A stretch of 64,000 nucleotides of DNA from Filomicrobium insigne (GTDB lineage: Bacteria > Pseudomonadota > Alphaproteobacteria > Rhizobiales > Hyphomicrobiaceae), in the NCBI RefSeq assembly GCF_900104305.1, contig NZ_FNJC01000001.1, forward strand, positions 610,543 to 674,542. Direction: 5' to 3'. The notes under the pieces were generated by a model that was given only the letters and a program-made list of their open reading frames with translations, did no database searches and had not been told where the DNA came from. Position 1 is the first letter of the stretch. Every line of letters starts with the position of its first letter. A program made the translations under genes and the position numbers. Positions 16,738 through 25,010 of the stretch are shown here, piece by piece.

Positions 16738-17226
16738 TTAAATTCGCAGGCGGGCGTTGAACGCGACAAGCCGCTCGGTGCCGGTTCTTGTGAGGCCGCC
16801 GAAGTTTGGCGGACCGGCAGGCCAGTAAGCGTTGATCTGGCATCCGTCCGCGCACACTGCCTGGATGCGTAACGGATGGACTGCGACCACTTTCCAGTCC
16901 AGTCGCGGTTCGGTGTCAGATATTTTAGGGACGAGTTTGTCCGAGATCCGGTCGAGGCATGTCGCTACGCAGTCTGCCTCATTATCGGATTGGTGGTGGG
17001 AAACCTCCTGCACCACGTAGCTATGATCGTGTAGGCCAGCCGATCCCGCGTGGGCGTGATGGATCGTTTCAGCGGTGGTCGCCGCGTTGTGCGCTGTGTG
17101 GTCGGCGTGCGCGGTCACCGCCGGGAACAGCCCAGCGATGGCATTCATCCAAATCAGGATGGCACAGCACACGCATCCCAGGATTTTTTTGCGTCCGCGC
17201 ATCGTTGCAAGACTAGTCCGTTTCAC
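16738..17226 (-). CDS. His-rich exported protein at the head of the cus operon
   Basis: A 162-residue protein with an N-terminal hydrophobic segment (IWMNAIAGLFPAVTAHA) that could be a signal peptide, followed by a His-rich region (HADHTAHN, TIHHAHAGSAGLHDHSY, VSHHQSDNEADC) and four cysteines toward the middle and end. I do not know the family. The composition and its position upstream of cusB suggest a metal-sequestering or sensing role in the periplasm. A start ATG with a good site is not obvious, and a shorter form is possible. The 190-nt gap upstream to the solute-binding protein gene may hold the operon promoter. Confidence 0.7.
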   Translation of the reverse strand: MKRTSLATMRGRKKILGCVCCAILIWMNAIAGLFPAVTAHADHTAHNAATTAETIHHAHAGSAGLHDHSYVVQEVSHHQSDNEADCVATCLDRISDKLVPKISDTEPRLDWKVVAVHPLRIQAVCADGCQINAYWPAGPPNFGGLTRTGTERLVAFNARLRI

Positions 17227-17375
17227 CGGGCGCTAGTTGATCCAGACTGTGGCGTGCGGTCAAGCCTCAAAGTATGATGCGTCATTACGAAATGGTGATC
17301 GGGACGTCGTTGGGATGAGGAAGTCCTTTTTCCGGTTTCGACAAGCGACTTCAAGCTCATCCGAATATAGGGACA

Positions 17376-17398
17376 GCGCGGACCAAGGCAGTCCGCGC
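17376..17398 (-). terminator. Hairpin terminator of the liv-type operon
   Basis: GCGCGGAC and GTCCGCGC (17376-17383 and 17391-17398) form a perfect 8-bp stem with a 7-nt loop, 21 nt beyond the stop of the substrate-binding gene. The T-tract downstream is weak, so termination strength is uncertain. Confidence 0.5.
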
Positions 17399-17418
17399 CT
17401 GCTGTCTGCGGCGCGAAA

Positions 17419-18753
17419 TCAGAGTTCCTGCTTGGAGAAGTCGTAGCGCGGGGTCAGCATGGAAGCCATGTCTTCCTTAGCAACTGTCTTCTTGACGTGG
17501 AATTCGTCGTTTTCGATGCGGCTGATGTAGCAGTCGATCATGCCGCTATGGTCCTCCTTACGGAGTGTCTTGGCGCCCTGCGGAAAGCCGAGCGAGTTCG
17601 CCATCTGGAGGCCTTCAAGGGCTTCGATAACACCCTGGTCATCGCTCTTCTGCTTCCAGCCGCTCCCTTCAATCGCTTGCTTCAGCGCGAAGAGATTTTC
17701 CCAGCTCTGCCATGAGTGGCTCTTGGCATTGACTTTGTCAGAACCTTCTTCGCGCGCGTTTACGCCGTCGATGCCAATCTGCTTGATGAACTCCTTATGG
17801 AATTCATCGTCCTTGTACTTCAGCATGCGCGGGAAGTTCTCGACAATATAAACACCCTCAGCGGCGCCCTTCAGATCCGCTGGCGCAATCGCCTCGATGG
17901 TGCCCGAGACGGAGTACATCTTCATCGTCTTCTCAAGACCCATGGACTTGGCCTGCGTGTAGAAGGCGACCGAGAGCGCACCGAAGAACACCGAGAAGAG
18001 CACTTCCGTGTCTTCGGGGATGCGCGCAAGATAAGGAACCAGATCCTTGGCATCGAGCGGGACGTAGATCGGCTCATGGACTTTGCCGCCGAGCTTCTCG
18101 ATGACGGCTTTGTGCTCTTTGTAGTGGCTATGACCCCAGGCATAATCCGGCGAGATGATCGTCCATGTCTTGCCGAGGTTCTCATAAGCCCACGGCGCAC
18201 CGGCCGCAGCTAGACCATACGTGTCCGTCCCGGTACGGAAGCTGTAGCGCGTCCCCTTCTCGCCGGTCGCCTCGGTCGCCTCGCCCGTTGAGAAGTAGAC
18301 TGTCTTCATTTCACTTGCGACGGGAATCGACGCGAGCATCACGCCGGAATGCACAGAGCCGGTGATGAACGACGCGCGGCTACGCTGAATGAGCGAACGC
18401 AGCTTGCGTGCACCGGCAGCAGGATTGGATTCCGTATCCTCGGTCACAAGCTCAAGCTTGCGGCCGGCGATACCGCCTGCCTCGTTGATCACCTTCGTCG
18501 CGGCGAGCGCGCACTTGTTGTGCCAGTAGCCCCATGACGCAAAGCCGCCCGTCAGTTCGCAGTGATGCCCGATCACGATCGGCCCGCTCGCCTGGGCGAA
18601 CGCCGACATGTCGCGGCCGAGGCTGATATAGGCACCGGCAGCCGTCCCGCCGGCTAGCGCGACTTGCAGAAAACTGCGACGTGTCACGCCGCTTGTGGTG
18701 CCTTTGTCGGAAGCAGTCTTCTTGGGGCGGACCTTCGGGGGGTGCTTAGTCAT
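17419..18753 (-). CDS. ABC transporter substrate-binding protein (branched-chain/amide type)
   Basis: The 444-residue periplasmic receptor has a twin-arginine signal (TRRSFLQVALAGG, residues about 23-45) and the type I periplasmic-binding fold of the Leu/Ile/Val and amide/urea receptors (GPIVIGHHCELTGGFASWGYWHNKCALAATKVINEAGGIAGRKLELV). An ORF extension to 19017 is rejected because it overlaps livF in an unlikely frame; the ATG at 18753 has AAGGAG upstream. It is the last gene of livHMGF and supplies specificity. With a nitrilase and isonitrile hydratase divergent from this operon, a nitrile, amide or carboxylate ligand is plausible but unproven. Confidence 0.9.
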   Translation of the reverse strand: MTKHPPKVRPKKTASDKGTTSGVTRRSFLQVALAGGTAAGAYISLGRDMSAFAQASGPIVIGHHCELTGGFASWGYWHNKCALAATKVINEAGGIAGRKLELVTEDTESNPAAGARKLRSLIQRSRASFITGSVHSGVMLASIPVASEMKTVYFSTGEATEATGEKGTRYSFRTGTDTYGLAAAGAPWAYENLGKTWTIISPDYAWGHSHYKEHKAVIEKLGGKVHEPIYVPLDAKDLVPYLARIPEDTEVLFSVFFGALSVAFYTQAKSMGLEKTMKMYSVSGTIEAIAPADLKGAAEGVYIVENFPRMLKYKDDEFHKEFIKQIGIDGVNAREEGSDKVNAKSHSWQSWENLFALKQAIEGSGWKQKSDDQGVIEALEGLQMANSLGFPQGAKTLRKEDHSGMIDCYISRIENDEFHVKKTVAKEDMASMLTPRYDFSKQEL

Positions 18754-18778
18754 AACTGAAGACTCCTTCCTGATGAAC

Positions 18779-19483
18779 CTAGAGAGAAACGCCAAGGTAG
18801 CGGTGGATAGTCGAAGGATCGGCACGCAACGCGGCCGGCGTCGCTTCGTGTACGATGGTGCCGCGCTCCATGAGATAGACGCGGTTGGCAAGGCGCAGCG
18901 CCGTACGCAGGTTCTGTTCAACAAGCAGCACGGAGATACCGCGCTTTGCGATCTCATCGATCTCGTGACGGATCTGGGAGACGAGCTTAGGCATGATGCC
19001 TTCCGTCGGCTCATCAAGCATAATGAGAGAGGGTTTCATGACGAGGCAGCGCGCGAGCGCAAGCATCTGTTGCTCCCCGCCGGAGAGTGTGCCAGCCGGC
19101 TGAGAAAGACGTTCTTCGAGGCGGGGAAAGCGGCGGAATACGTCAGCAATGATTTCCGGATCTGGAGTACCGGTCAGGCCGAGTGTGAGATTTTCCTTCA
19201 CCGTGAGCAGCGGGAACATGCCGCGCCCTTGGGGAACATACCCGAGACCAAGCGCGGCCAGTTTATGGGGCGCGACGCTTTCGAGATTGACCCCGTTGTA
19301 GCTGGCGGTACCGCCGGTGCGTTTCAAAAGGCCAAGAATTGCGCGAAGTGTCGAGGTCTTGCCGACGCCATTGCGCCCGAGCAGCGCTACGGTCTCGCCG
19401 GGTTCGACTCTGAGACTGACGCCGCGCAGTACCGGAACCTTGCCAATGTTGGCTTTGAGATCATCAATCGCGAGCGCCGTCAT
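18779..19483 (-). CDS. livF: LivF-type ABC transporter ATPase
   Basis: The 234-residue ATPase has Walker A GRNGVGKTS, the signature LSGGEQQMLALARC and Walker B LIMLDEP, all in the expected order, and it ends in a short MERGTIVHEATPAALRADPS tail typical of LivF. It forms the second half of the LivG/LivF heterodimer that powers import. The start ATG at 19483 overlaps the livG stop (ATGA) and has AGGAGG upstream; an extended frame to 19540 is ignored. Translation coupling with livG is likely. Confidence 0.92.
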   Translation of the reverse strand: MTALAIDDLKANIGKVPVLRGVSLRVEPGETVALLGRNGVGKTSTLRAILGLLKRTGGTASYNGVNLESVAPHKLAALGLGYVPQGRGMFPLLTVKENLTLGLTGTPDPEIIADVFRRFPRLEERLSQPAGTLSGGEQQMLALARCLVMKPSLIMLDEPTEGIMPKLVSQIRHEIDEIAKRGISVLLVEQNLRTALRLANRVYLMERGTIVHEATPAALRADPSTIHRYLGVSL

Positions 19484-20253
19484 AGGTCCTCCTCCTCCGG
19501 CGCGCCGAGGTAGGCTTCCTGAACATCGGGCGAATTGCAAATTTCATCGGGCGTCCCACGGGCGAGTAGACCGCCCTGCGCCATGACGATGATTTCGTCC
19601 GCGATGGCGAATACGACCTCCATGTCGTGCTCGATGAGCACGATATCGACAGTTCGCGCGATGTTGCGGATGGTGGCGACGGTCTCTTCGGTCTCTCGCG
19701 GGCCCATCCCGCAAACCGGCTCGTCGAGTAGGAGGAGCCGCGGCTCGTTGGCGAGGGCCAGGGCGATCTCAAGAAGCGCGATATCACCATATGAGAGCGT
19801 CGAGGCACATGTCTGCAAATGCGCCGAAAGACCGACCTGCGCAGCGAGCTCTTCGACGCGGCGATTGACGGCGACGTAGGAGGAGGCGGGCCGGAACGGT
19901 GAAGCGAGGCCCTCATGAACCATGACCGCCGTGCGTATGTTTTCCGCGACGGTGAGGCCAGAAAACACGCTTTTGATTTGAAGCGTGCGCGAGACACCGC
20001 GACGCACGATCTGATGCGGTTTGAGCCCCGTGATCTCCCGGCCGTGCACGCGTACGCGGCCAGCGTCTGGTCTGATCTCGCCGGTTATGAGATTGAAGAG
20101 CGTGGTCTTGCCAGCACCATTCGGCCCGATAATCGCGTTCAAACGCCCCGCTGGCAGCTCGAAGCTCACGTTATCGACGGCAACGAGTCCGCCGAACCGC
20201 CGGGTCAATCCTGCTACGCTCAAGGCGACGATGTCTTCTCCCCCACTGCGCAC
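19480..20253 (-). CDS. livG: LivG-type ABC transporter ATPase
   Basis: This 257-residue ATPase carries Walker A GPNGAGKTT, signature LSYGDIALLEIALAL and Walker B LLLLDEP, with the LivG-specific C-terminal segment (TPDEICNSPDVQEAYLG). The LSYGD signature replaces the usual LSGGQ and is common in LivG. The start is a GTG one base after the livM stop. It works with LivF, LivM and LivH at the inner membrane. The operon is one continuous minus-strand set with overlaps, so the stoichiometry is probably coordinated. Confidence 0.92.
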   Translation of the reverse strand: MRSGGEDIVALSVAGLTRRFGGLVAVDNVSFELPAGRLNAIIGPNGAGKTTLFNLITGEIRPDAGRVRVHGREITGLKPHQIVRRGVSRTLQIKSVFSGLTVAENIRTAVMVHEGLASPFRPASSYVAVNRRVEELAAQVGLSAHLQTCASTLSYGDIALLEIALALANEPRLLLLDEPVCGMGPRETEETVATIRNIARTVDIVLIEHDMEVVFAIADEIIVMAQGGLLARGTPDEICNSPDVQEAYLGAPEEEDL

Positions 20254-20254
20254 G

Positions 20255-21292
20255 TCAGCCCCCCAACTTGGTGTCCGCGGCCGGCTTTGACAGGCCCGGA
20301 TTGGAAGTTGGCGTCTCGGCGGGTTTGTTACGCCCGATCACCTTCATGAAGTCGCTCCAAGCACCAGCGAGACCGCGCGGCGCAAACATGACAACGAGAA
20401 CAGTGATGGCCCCGACGACAAACAGGTAATGCTCCCAGACGGTGGAGATGAGCTCCCGGAATATGATCAGCAAACCGGTGCCGAACAGGGGACCGAGCAG
20501 GCTTCCAGCACCGCCAACGATCGCCCAGACCACGGCCTCACCCGAGACGTGGTAGAACATGTACGATGCCGACGCATAGCGCCCGAAGAAGGCGAAGAGC
20601 GCGCCAGAAGCGCCGGCGAGTCCACCGGCGAGAACGAATGCGAGATAGCGCGTCAGGTAGACATTGATTCCGACGAGCGCGGCACGCCGGTCGTTCTCAC
20701 GCACAGCCATGAAGCGCACCCCCAACGGGCTGCGGACAATGAGGCCAAAAAGCCCGTAGCAAGCAGCGACGACGAGCAGGATCGTGTAGTACTGGACGGA
20801 CTGGTCGGCGAGGGAGAGTTCCAGGTCGCCGAAGGAAAAGACTTTGGGCGTGCTGAACGAAATACCATCATCGCCACCCGTGATCGGCTTCGCGCTCATG
20901 GCCGCAAAGTACAGGATGAGCGAAAAGACCACGGTGATAATTGCAAAGTAGTGCCAGGTCAGGCGCACGGCGACGCTACCTGCTATGGCGGCCATGAGCA
21001 TTGCAGCAACGATGCCGACGGCAAGTCCGCCCCAGAAGTCAGCACCCCAATGAATAACTGACAACGCAGCTCCATACATGCCGACGCCGAAGAAAAGCGC
21101 TTGTCCGAAAGAGAGCAGGCCGACGTACCCGAGCAGAAGATTTACACTCGCGGCGAGCAGCGACCAGATCAGGATCTCGGCAATAATGTCGATCCAAAAC
21201 GGGCTGACGAACATCGGCATAACGACGGGAACAGCCAACAAGAGGCCGGCGAAGACCACGAGCGCAACACGAGAGATATTTGTTGCTGTCAT
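20255..21292 (-). CDS. livM: LivM-type ABC transporter permease
   Basis: This 345-residue permease has eight to ten predicted membrane helices, beginning with ISRVALVVFAGLLLAVPVV, and the cytoplasmic coupling segment (GINVYLTRYLAFVLAGGLAGASGALFAF) characteristic of LivM. The last 30 residues are a charged tail. It pairs with LivH to form the membrane channel. It overlaps livH by four bases and ends one base before the livG start. Confidence 0.9.
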   Translation of the reverse strand: MTATNISRVALVVFAGLLLAVPVVMPMFVSPFWIDIIAEILIWSLLAASVNLLLGYVGLLSFGQALFFGVGMYGAALSVIHWGADFWGGLAVGIVAAMLMAAIAGSVAVRLTWHYFAIITVVFSLILYFAAMSAKPITGGDDGISFSTPKVFSFGDLELSLADQSVQYYTILLVVAACYGLFGLIVRSPLGVRFMAVRENDRRAALVGINVYLTRYLAFVLAGGLAGASGALFAFFGRYASASYMFYHVSGEAVVWAIVGGAGSLLGPLFGTGLLIIFRELISTVWEHYLFVVGAITVLVVMFAPRGLAGAWSDFMKVIGRNKPAETPTSNPGLSKPAADTKLGG

Positions 21293-22239
21293 CGCGTCGC
21301 CCCTGAAAAGAGCCCGTTGGGTCGAACGAGCAGCACCACGCTCATGAACGCGAGCGAAATAATTCTAGCGATCGTCGGATCGGTGACGCTTGTGACCAGT
21401 CCTTCCAGAACCGCAAGCAATACGGCAGCGGCGACGGTGCCCTGCAAATTGCCCAGTCCGCCGATGATCACCGCCATGAAGCAGAACGGTAGGATGTCGA
21501 CACCCGTGCGGAATTCGACGGTCGTGATGGGCGCTGCGATCACCCCGCCCAGAAACGCCATAGCCGTGCCCAGACCGAACGTTATGGCGCAGATGCGCGC
21601 AACAGGCACACCGAGCGCCGTCGCCGTCTCCGGATCATGACGCACGGCGCGGATCCAAGTGCCGAGCTTCGTGCGCGTAAGAAAAGCGAAGAATGCGATC
21701 AGGCACAGTGCGGCGAATGCCGCGGCAAACAGGCGGTAGACATCGTAATCGATGCCGAACAGCGGAAGGGTGCCTTCGATCGGCGCCTCCATCCGCCGCG
21801 GCTGCGCTCCGTAGATCGCACGCACACCCTCCTGAAGCATCATCGAGAGGCCGAACGTCGTGACGATAGTGAGCGAGGCCTGGCGGATCGTCGGTCGGAT
21901 AACCAGGCGCTCAAGCACGATGCCGACAGCAAAGCCAATAATCGGCACAAGTAAGAGGGCAATCCAGTACGAGCCGCTCGCCACCGTCAGCGTGAGCGCC
22001 GCCACGGTGCCCAGCATGAAGAAGTCGCCATGCGCAACGTTGATGATGTCGAGAAGCCCAAAGATGATGGAGAGGCCAAGCGCAATCAGCGCAATAATCA
22101 ACCCCCAAACTAGGCCGTTCACGGCAAGTGCCAGCACGAGTTCGATAACAGAAACTCCCCCGACCGATCGCAGCGCGCCGCGAACAATTAACAGAGGCTT
22201 TGCAGCCAGATGCCGATAAAGTTCAACACGAATTGACAC
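21289..22239 (-). CDS. livH: LivH-type ABC transporter permease
   Basis: A 316-residue permease with about eight helices; VIELVLALAVNGLVWGLIIALIALG opens the family core, with IIFGLLDIINVAHGDFFMLG after it, matching LivH. The reading frame is open to a GTG at 22239, but LivH proteins usually begin near residue 30 of this frame, so the true start is uncertain and the coordinate is the upstream limit. It is the first gene of the liv operon and is divergent from the TrmB-like regulator gene; the 159-bp gap carries a palindrome (22290-22316). Confidence 0.85.
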   Translation of the reverse strand: MSIRVELYRHLAAKPLLIVRGALRSVGGVSVIELVLALAVNGLVWGLIIALIALGLSIIFGLLDIINVAHGDFFMLGTVAALTLTVASGSYWIALLLVPIIGFAVGIVLERLVIRPTIRQASLTIVTTFGLSMMLQEGVRAIYGAQPRRMEAPIEGTLPLFGIDYDVYRLFAAAFAALCLIAFFAFLTRTKLGTWIRAVRHDPETATALGVPVARICAITFGLGTAMAFLGGVIAAPITTVEFRTGVDILPFCFMAVIIGGLGNLQGTVAAAVLLAVLEGLVTSVTDPTIARIISLAFMSVVLLVRPNGLFSGATR

Positions 22240-22289
22240 TCAATGCAACACGAGTTTTTGCTGATAATAACGGCATTACTAGCGAATTT

Positions 22290-22316
22290 TTGAGGCAATT
22301 ATCGAATTGCTGTCAA
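22290..22316. promoter_or_regulatory. Inverted repeat in the divergent liv/regulator intergenic region
   Basis: TTGAGGCAATT (22290-22300) and AATTGCTGTCAA (22305-22316) form an imperfect inverted repeat around a 4-nt centre, in the gap between livH and the TrmB-like gene. The site is AT-rich and could act as an operator for the adjacent regulator or as part of the divergent promoters. Confidence 0.45.
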
Positions 22317-22398
22317 TCTTATTCGACAGTTCATCTAGGTTGTGGCATGGTGTTCCCGGCCCAAAAAAGCGGGCCTTGCGATACGGAAAAATCTCACG

Positions 22399-23199
22399 AT
22401 GGCTATTGATCGCGTTTTGATGGACATAGGTCTGCACGAGACGGAAGTGCGCTTTTATCTGGCGGCGCTCGAACTCGGGCAGGCGCCCATGCGCGACATC
22501 GCGCGCAAGGCCGGGATCAGTCGTACGAATGCCTATGACGTCTTCTCACGCCTGCTGGCGCAGCGGCTCGTCAACGAGATTCCACAGCCGACAGATCGTT
22601 CGATGCTGATCATGGCGGAGTCACCGGAGCGCGTGCTGGAGATTGTCGATGAGCGCCGGAAAAAGCTCGACGCGGTGATGCCGGAATTACTCTCATTACA
22701 CAATCGCACGCCAGCCAAACCCAAGGTGCGCTATTTCCAGGGGCCGGATGGCATAAAGGCCGTGCTTGACGAGACACTGACGTGCCGCAGCAAGGTGCTT
22801 CTTGGCATACTCTCTATGAGCGATCTCTATGAGGTGCCGGGACGCGAGTGGATGGACGACAACGTCCGTCGCCGCATCGAAGCCGGCGTTACCCTGCGGG
22901 TTGTGCGCTCGCCGACGAAAGACTTGCATCCCTTCTGGGCGGACAATCCAGCCGACCTGCGTATTGTGCGCTACGCTCCAGATGATTTCACTTTCTCGAT
23001 GACGACGTACATCTACGACGACAAAGTGGCGCTCATCTCCTCACGCAAGGAGAACTTCGCCATGACCATCGAGAGCGCCGAGTTCGCTGCCATGCAGACG
23101 GGCCTTTTCGAAACGCTCTGGGCGGCGAGCCGCCCAACGGCAGCGGCGGGAAAGCGATCCGGCCGCGGCAAGATCATCGACCTTCAACGAAAGAAATAA
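22399..23199 (+). CDS. TrmB-family transcriptional regulator
   Basis: The 266-residue protein has an N-terminal winged helix-turn-helix (IGLHETEVRFYLAALELGQAPMRDIARKAGISRTNAYDVFSRL, residues about 9-52), followed by a coiled linker and a phospholipase-D-like effector domain ('FQGPDGIKAVLDETL', 'VPGREWMDDNVRRRIEAGVTLRVV'), the TrmB arrangement. TrmB proteins sense sugars or related small molecules in archaea and bacteria and control transporters. ATG 22399 is chosen over an open frame to 22342. It is divergent from the liv operon and upstream of the nitrilase and isonitrile hydratase genes, so it likely regulates both directions. The effector is unknown. Confidence 0.8.
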   Translation: MAIDRVLMDIGLHETEVRFYLAALELGQAPMRDIARKAGISRTNAYDVFSRLLAQRLVNEIPQPTDRSMLIMAESPERVLEIVDERRKKLDAVMPELLSLHNRTPAKPKVRYFQGPDGIKAVLDETLTCRSKVLLGILSMSDLYEVPGREWMDDNVRRRIEAGVTLRVVRSPTKDLHPFWADNPADLRIVRYAPDDFTFSMTTYIYDDKVALISSRKENFAMTIESAEFAAMQTGLFETLWAASRPTAAAGKRSGRGKIIDLQRKK

Positions 23200-23221
23200 C
23201 TTAACCAACTGGGACACGCGT

Positions 23222-24256
23222 ATGCCACTAAGTTACCCGCGCTTTAAGGCTGCTGCCTGCCACATCGCGCCCGTCTTCCTCGACAGTACGGCCACTGTGG
23301 AGAAGGGGATTTCCTATATCAGCGAGGCGGCCCGTAACGGCGCGTCACTGGTTGCGTTTCCCGAGAGCTTTATCCCGGGATTTCCGGTGTGGGCTGCGCT
23401 GCGCCCGCCGATCGAGAACCATGACTTCTTTCGTGCGCTCGCCACTCAGTCCATACGGCGAGACGGCCCTGAGATCGCGCGGCTCGCGGCGGCGGCGCGC
23501 GATCACGGCGTATACGTCTCCGTCGGCATCAGTGAGGGCACGGATGCAAGCGTCGGCTGCCTGTGGAACGCGAACCTGTTGATTGGTCCTGATGGCAGCA
23601 TCCTTAATCACCATCGCAAGCTTGTTCCCACGTTCTATGAGAAGCTGGTCTGGGCGAACGGCGATGCTCGAGGCCTGCGGGTTATCCCGACTGACATTGG
23701 CCGCATCGGCATGCTGATTTGCGGTGAGAACACAAATCCGCTCTCGCGCTACGCGCTCATGGCTGAAGGTGAGCAGGTTCATATTTCGACTTACCCGCCG
23801 GTGTGGCCGACACGCCCACCAACCGACAATGGCGCATATGATCTGCGCCGCGCTATCGAAATCCGGGCGGGCGCGCACGCTTTTGAGGCGAAAGTCTTCA
23901 ATATCGTCTCATCAGCCTTTGCCGACGAGGCATTGATCGCAGCGGTCTCTAAGGAGGACAAGCGAATCCGCGAGATTATCGAACGGTCTCCGAAGAGCGT
24001 GTCCATGTGCCTTGATCCCACGGGCTCGGTCATCAGTTCCGTGCTCAGTGACGAGGAAGGCATCGTTTATGCCGACATCGATACGGCGCTCTCCGTCGAG
24101 CCGAAGCAATTTCACGACGTCGTCGGTTATTACAATCGCTTCGACATCTTCGATCTCGAGATTGATCGCTCTCCGCGCGAGCCCGCGAGATACATTGAGG
24201 TAGCGTCCCCTTCGCTCGCCGCTGAGGGTGACGAACCGACCTCAGAAAGAGCGTAG
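23222..24256 (+). CDS. Nitrilase (carbon-nitrogen hydrolase family)
   Basis: This 344-residue cytoplasmic enzyme is predicted to hydrolyse organic nitriles to carboxylic acids and ammonia. The catalytic triad is clear: Glu48 (AFPESFIPGFP), Lys133 (HRKLVPTFYEKLVW) and Cys167 (LICGENTNPL), with the CGENTNP pattern typical of bacterial nitrilases and distinct from amidase-type branches (CYD). Length and the HISTYPPVWP strand also match. It starts 22 nt after the regulator gene and precedes the isonitrile hydratase by 19 nt, forming one likely operon. A cyanide hydratase/dihydratase is an alternative within the same family. Confidence 0.92.
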   Translation: MPLSYPRFKAAACHIAPVFLDSTATVEKGISYISEAARNGASLVAFPESFIPGFPVWAALRPPIENHDFFRALATQSIRRDGPEIARLAAAARDHGVYVSVGISEGTDASVGCLWNANLLIGPDGSILNHHRKLVPTFYEKLVWANGDARGLRVIPTDIGRIGMLICGENTNPLSRYALMAEGEQVHISTYPPVWPTRPPTDNGAYDLRRAIEIRAGAHAFEAKVFNIVSSAFADEALIAAVSKEDKRIREIIERSPKSVSMCLDPTGSVISSVLSDEEGIVYADIDTALSVEPKQFHDVVGYYNRFDIFDLEIDRSPREPARYIEVASPSLAAEGDEPTSERA

Positions 24257-24275
24257 TTAGGGTAAGGGAAATGTC

Positions 24276-25010
24276 ATGGATGACACCAAGCACCAGATTG
24301 GCCTCATTCTCTTTCCGCAACTGACGCAACTCGACCTAACGGGTCCCTTCGAAGTGCTGGCGCGGCTTCCCGACGCCCAGGTGCATCTCATCTGGAAGGA
24401 CCTAGATCCGGTCCTGAGCGATGTCGGCCTGCGGATCTTACCGACCACGACATTCACGGACTGTCCGGATCTCGATGTGATCTGCATTCCTGGCGGTCCA
24501 GGAATGAATGACCTGCTTAATGATGAGGAAGTACTTGCGTTCGTGCGCCGTCAAGGAGCCAATGCGCGCTTTGTCACCTCAGTATGCACCGGTGCGTTAG
24601 TACTGGGAGCCGCTGGTCTTCTTCAGGGCTACAAGGCAGCGACGCACTGGGCATCCATGCATTTTCTTGAGTCGTTCGGTGCCACGCCAGTCAACACGCG
24701 CGTCTGCATCGATCGCAACCGCATAACGGGCGGTGGAGTTACCGCAGGCATTGATTTTGGATTGCTCCTGGCGGAAGCGCTTTCCGACCGCATGACCGCC
24801 GAAAAGATTCAACTCTATATGGAGTACAACCCTGAGCCGCCCTTCACTGCAGGCTCCCCAGACACAGCCCCGCCTGCCGTCGTTAGTGAGTTCCGTAGCT
24901 ACGCCGAGGGCATGCTGAAGCGAAGGGGCGAGGCGGTCGCGCAGGCCGCGCAACGCCTTAAGGAGACTGCATCGGAGCAGGCTTCGTTCAAGCAACCTCT
25001 ACCGAGGTAG
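24276..25010 (+). CDS. inhA: Isonitrile hydratase-like DJ-1/PfpI protein
   Basis: This 244-residue cytoplasmic protein belongs to the DJ-1/PfpI superfamily and closely resembles the Pseudomonas putida isonitrile hydratase (InhA), which turns an isonitrile into an N-substituted formamide. Features are QLDLTGPFEVLA near the N-terminus with an acidic residue at Asp20, the active-site elbow SVCTGALVLG with nucleophile Cys104, and the THWASMHFL segment. The length fits. It follows the nitrilase with a purine-rich AAGGGAA upstream. The last 12 bases overlap the converging WD40 gene. The alternative is a general DJ-1 hydrolase, but the D-L-T-G and neighbour evidence favour InhA. Confidence 0.85.
   Translation: MDDTKHQIGLILFPQLTQLDLTGPFEVLARLPDAQVHLIWKDLDPVLSDVGLRILPTTTFTDCPDLDVICIPGGPGMNDLLNDEEVLAFVRRQGANARFVTSVCTGALVLGAAGLLQGYKAATHWASMHFLESFGATPVNTRVCIDRNRITGGGVTAGIDFGLLLAEALSDRMTAEKIQLYMEYNPEPPFTAGSPDTAPPAVVSEFRSYAEGMLKRRGEAVAQAAQRLKETASEQASFKQPLPR

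Noticed and set aside
20429-21061. Plus-strand ORF of 210 residues inside livM
   Set aside because: Opposite-strand shadow of a permease gene, rich in charged residues as expected from complementing hydrophobic codons.
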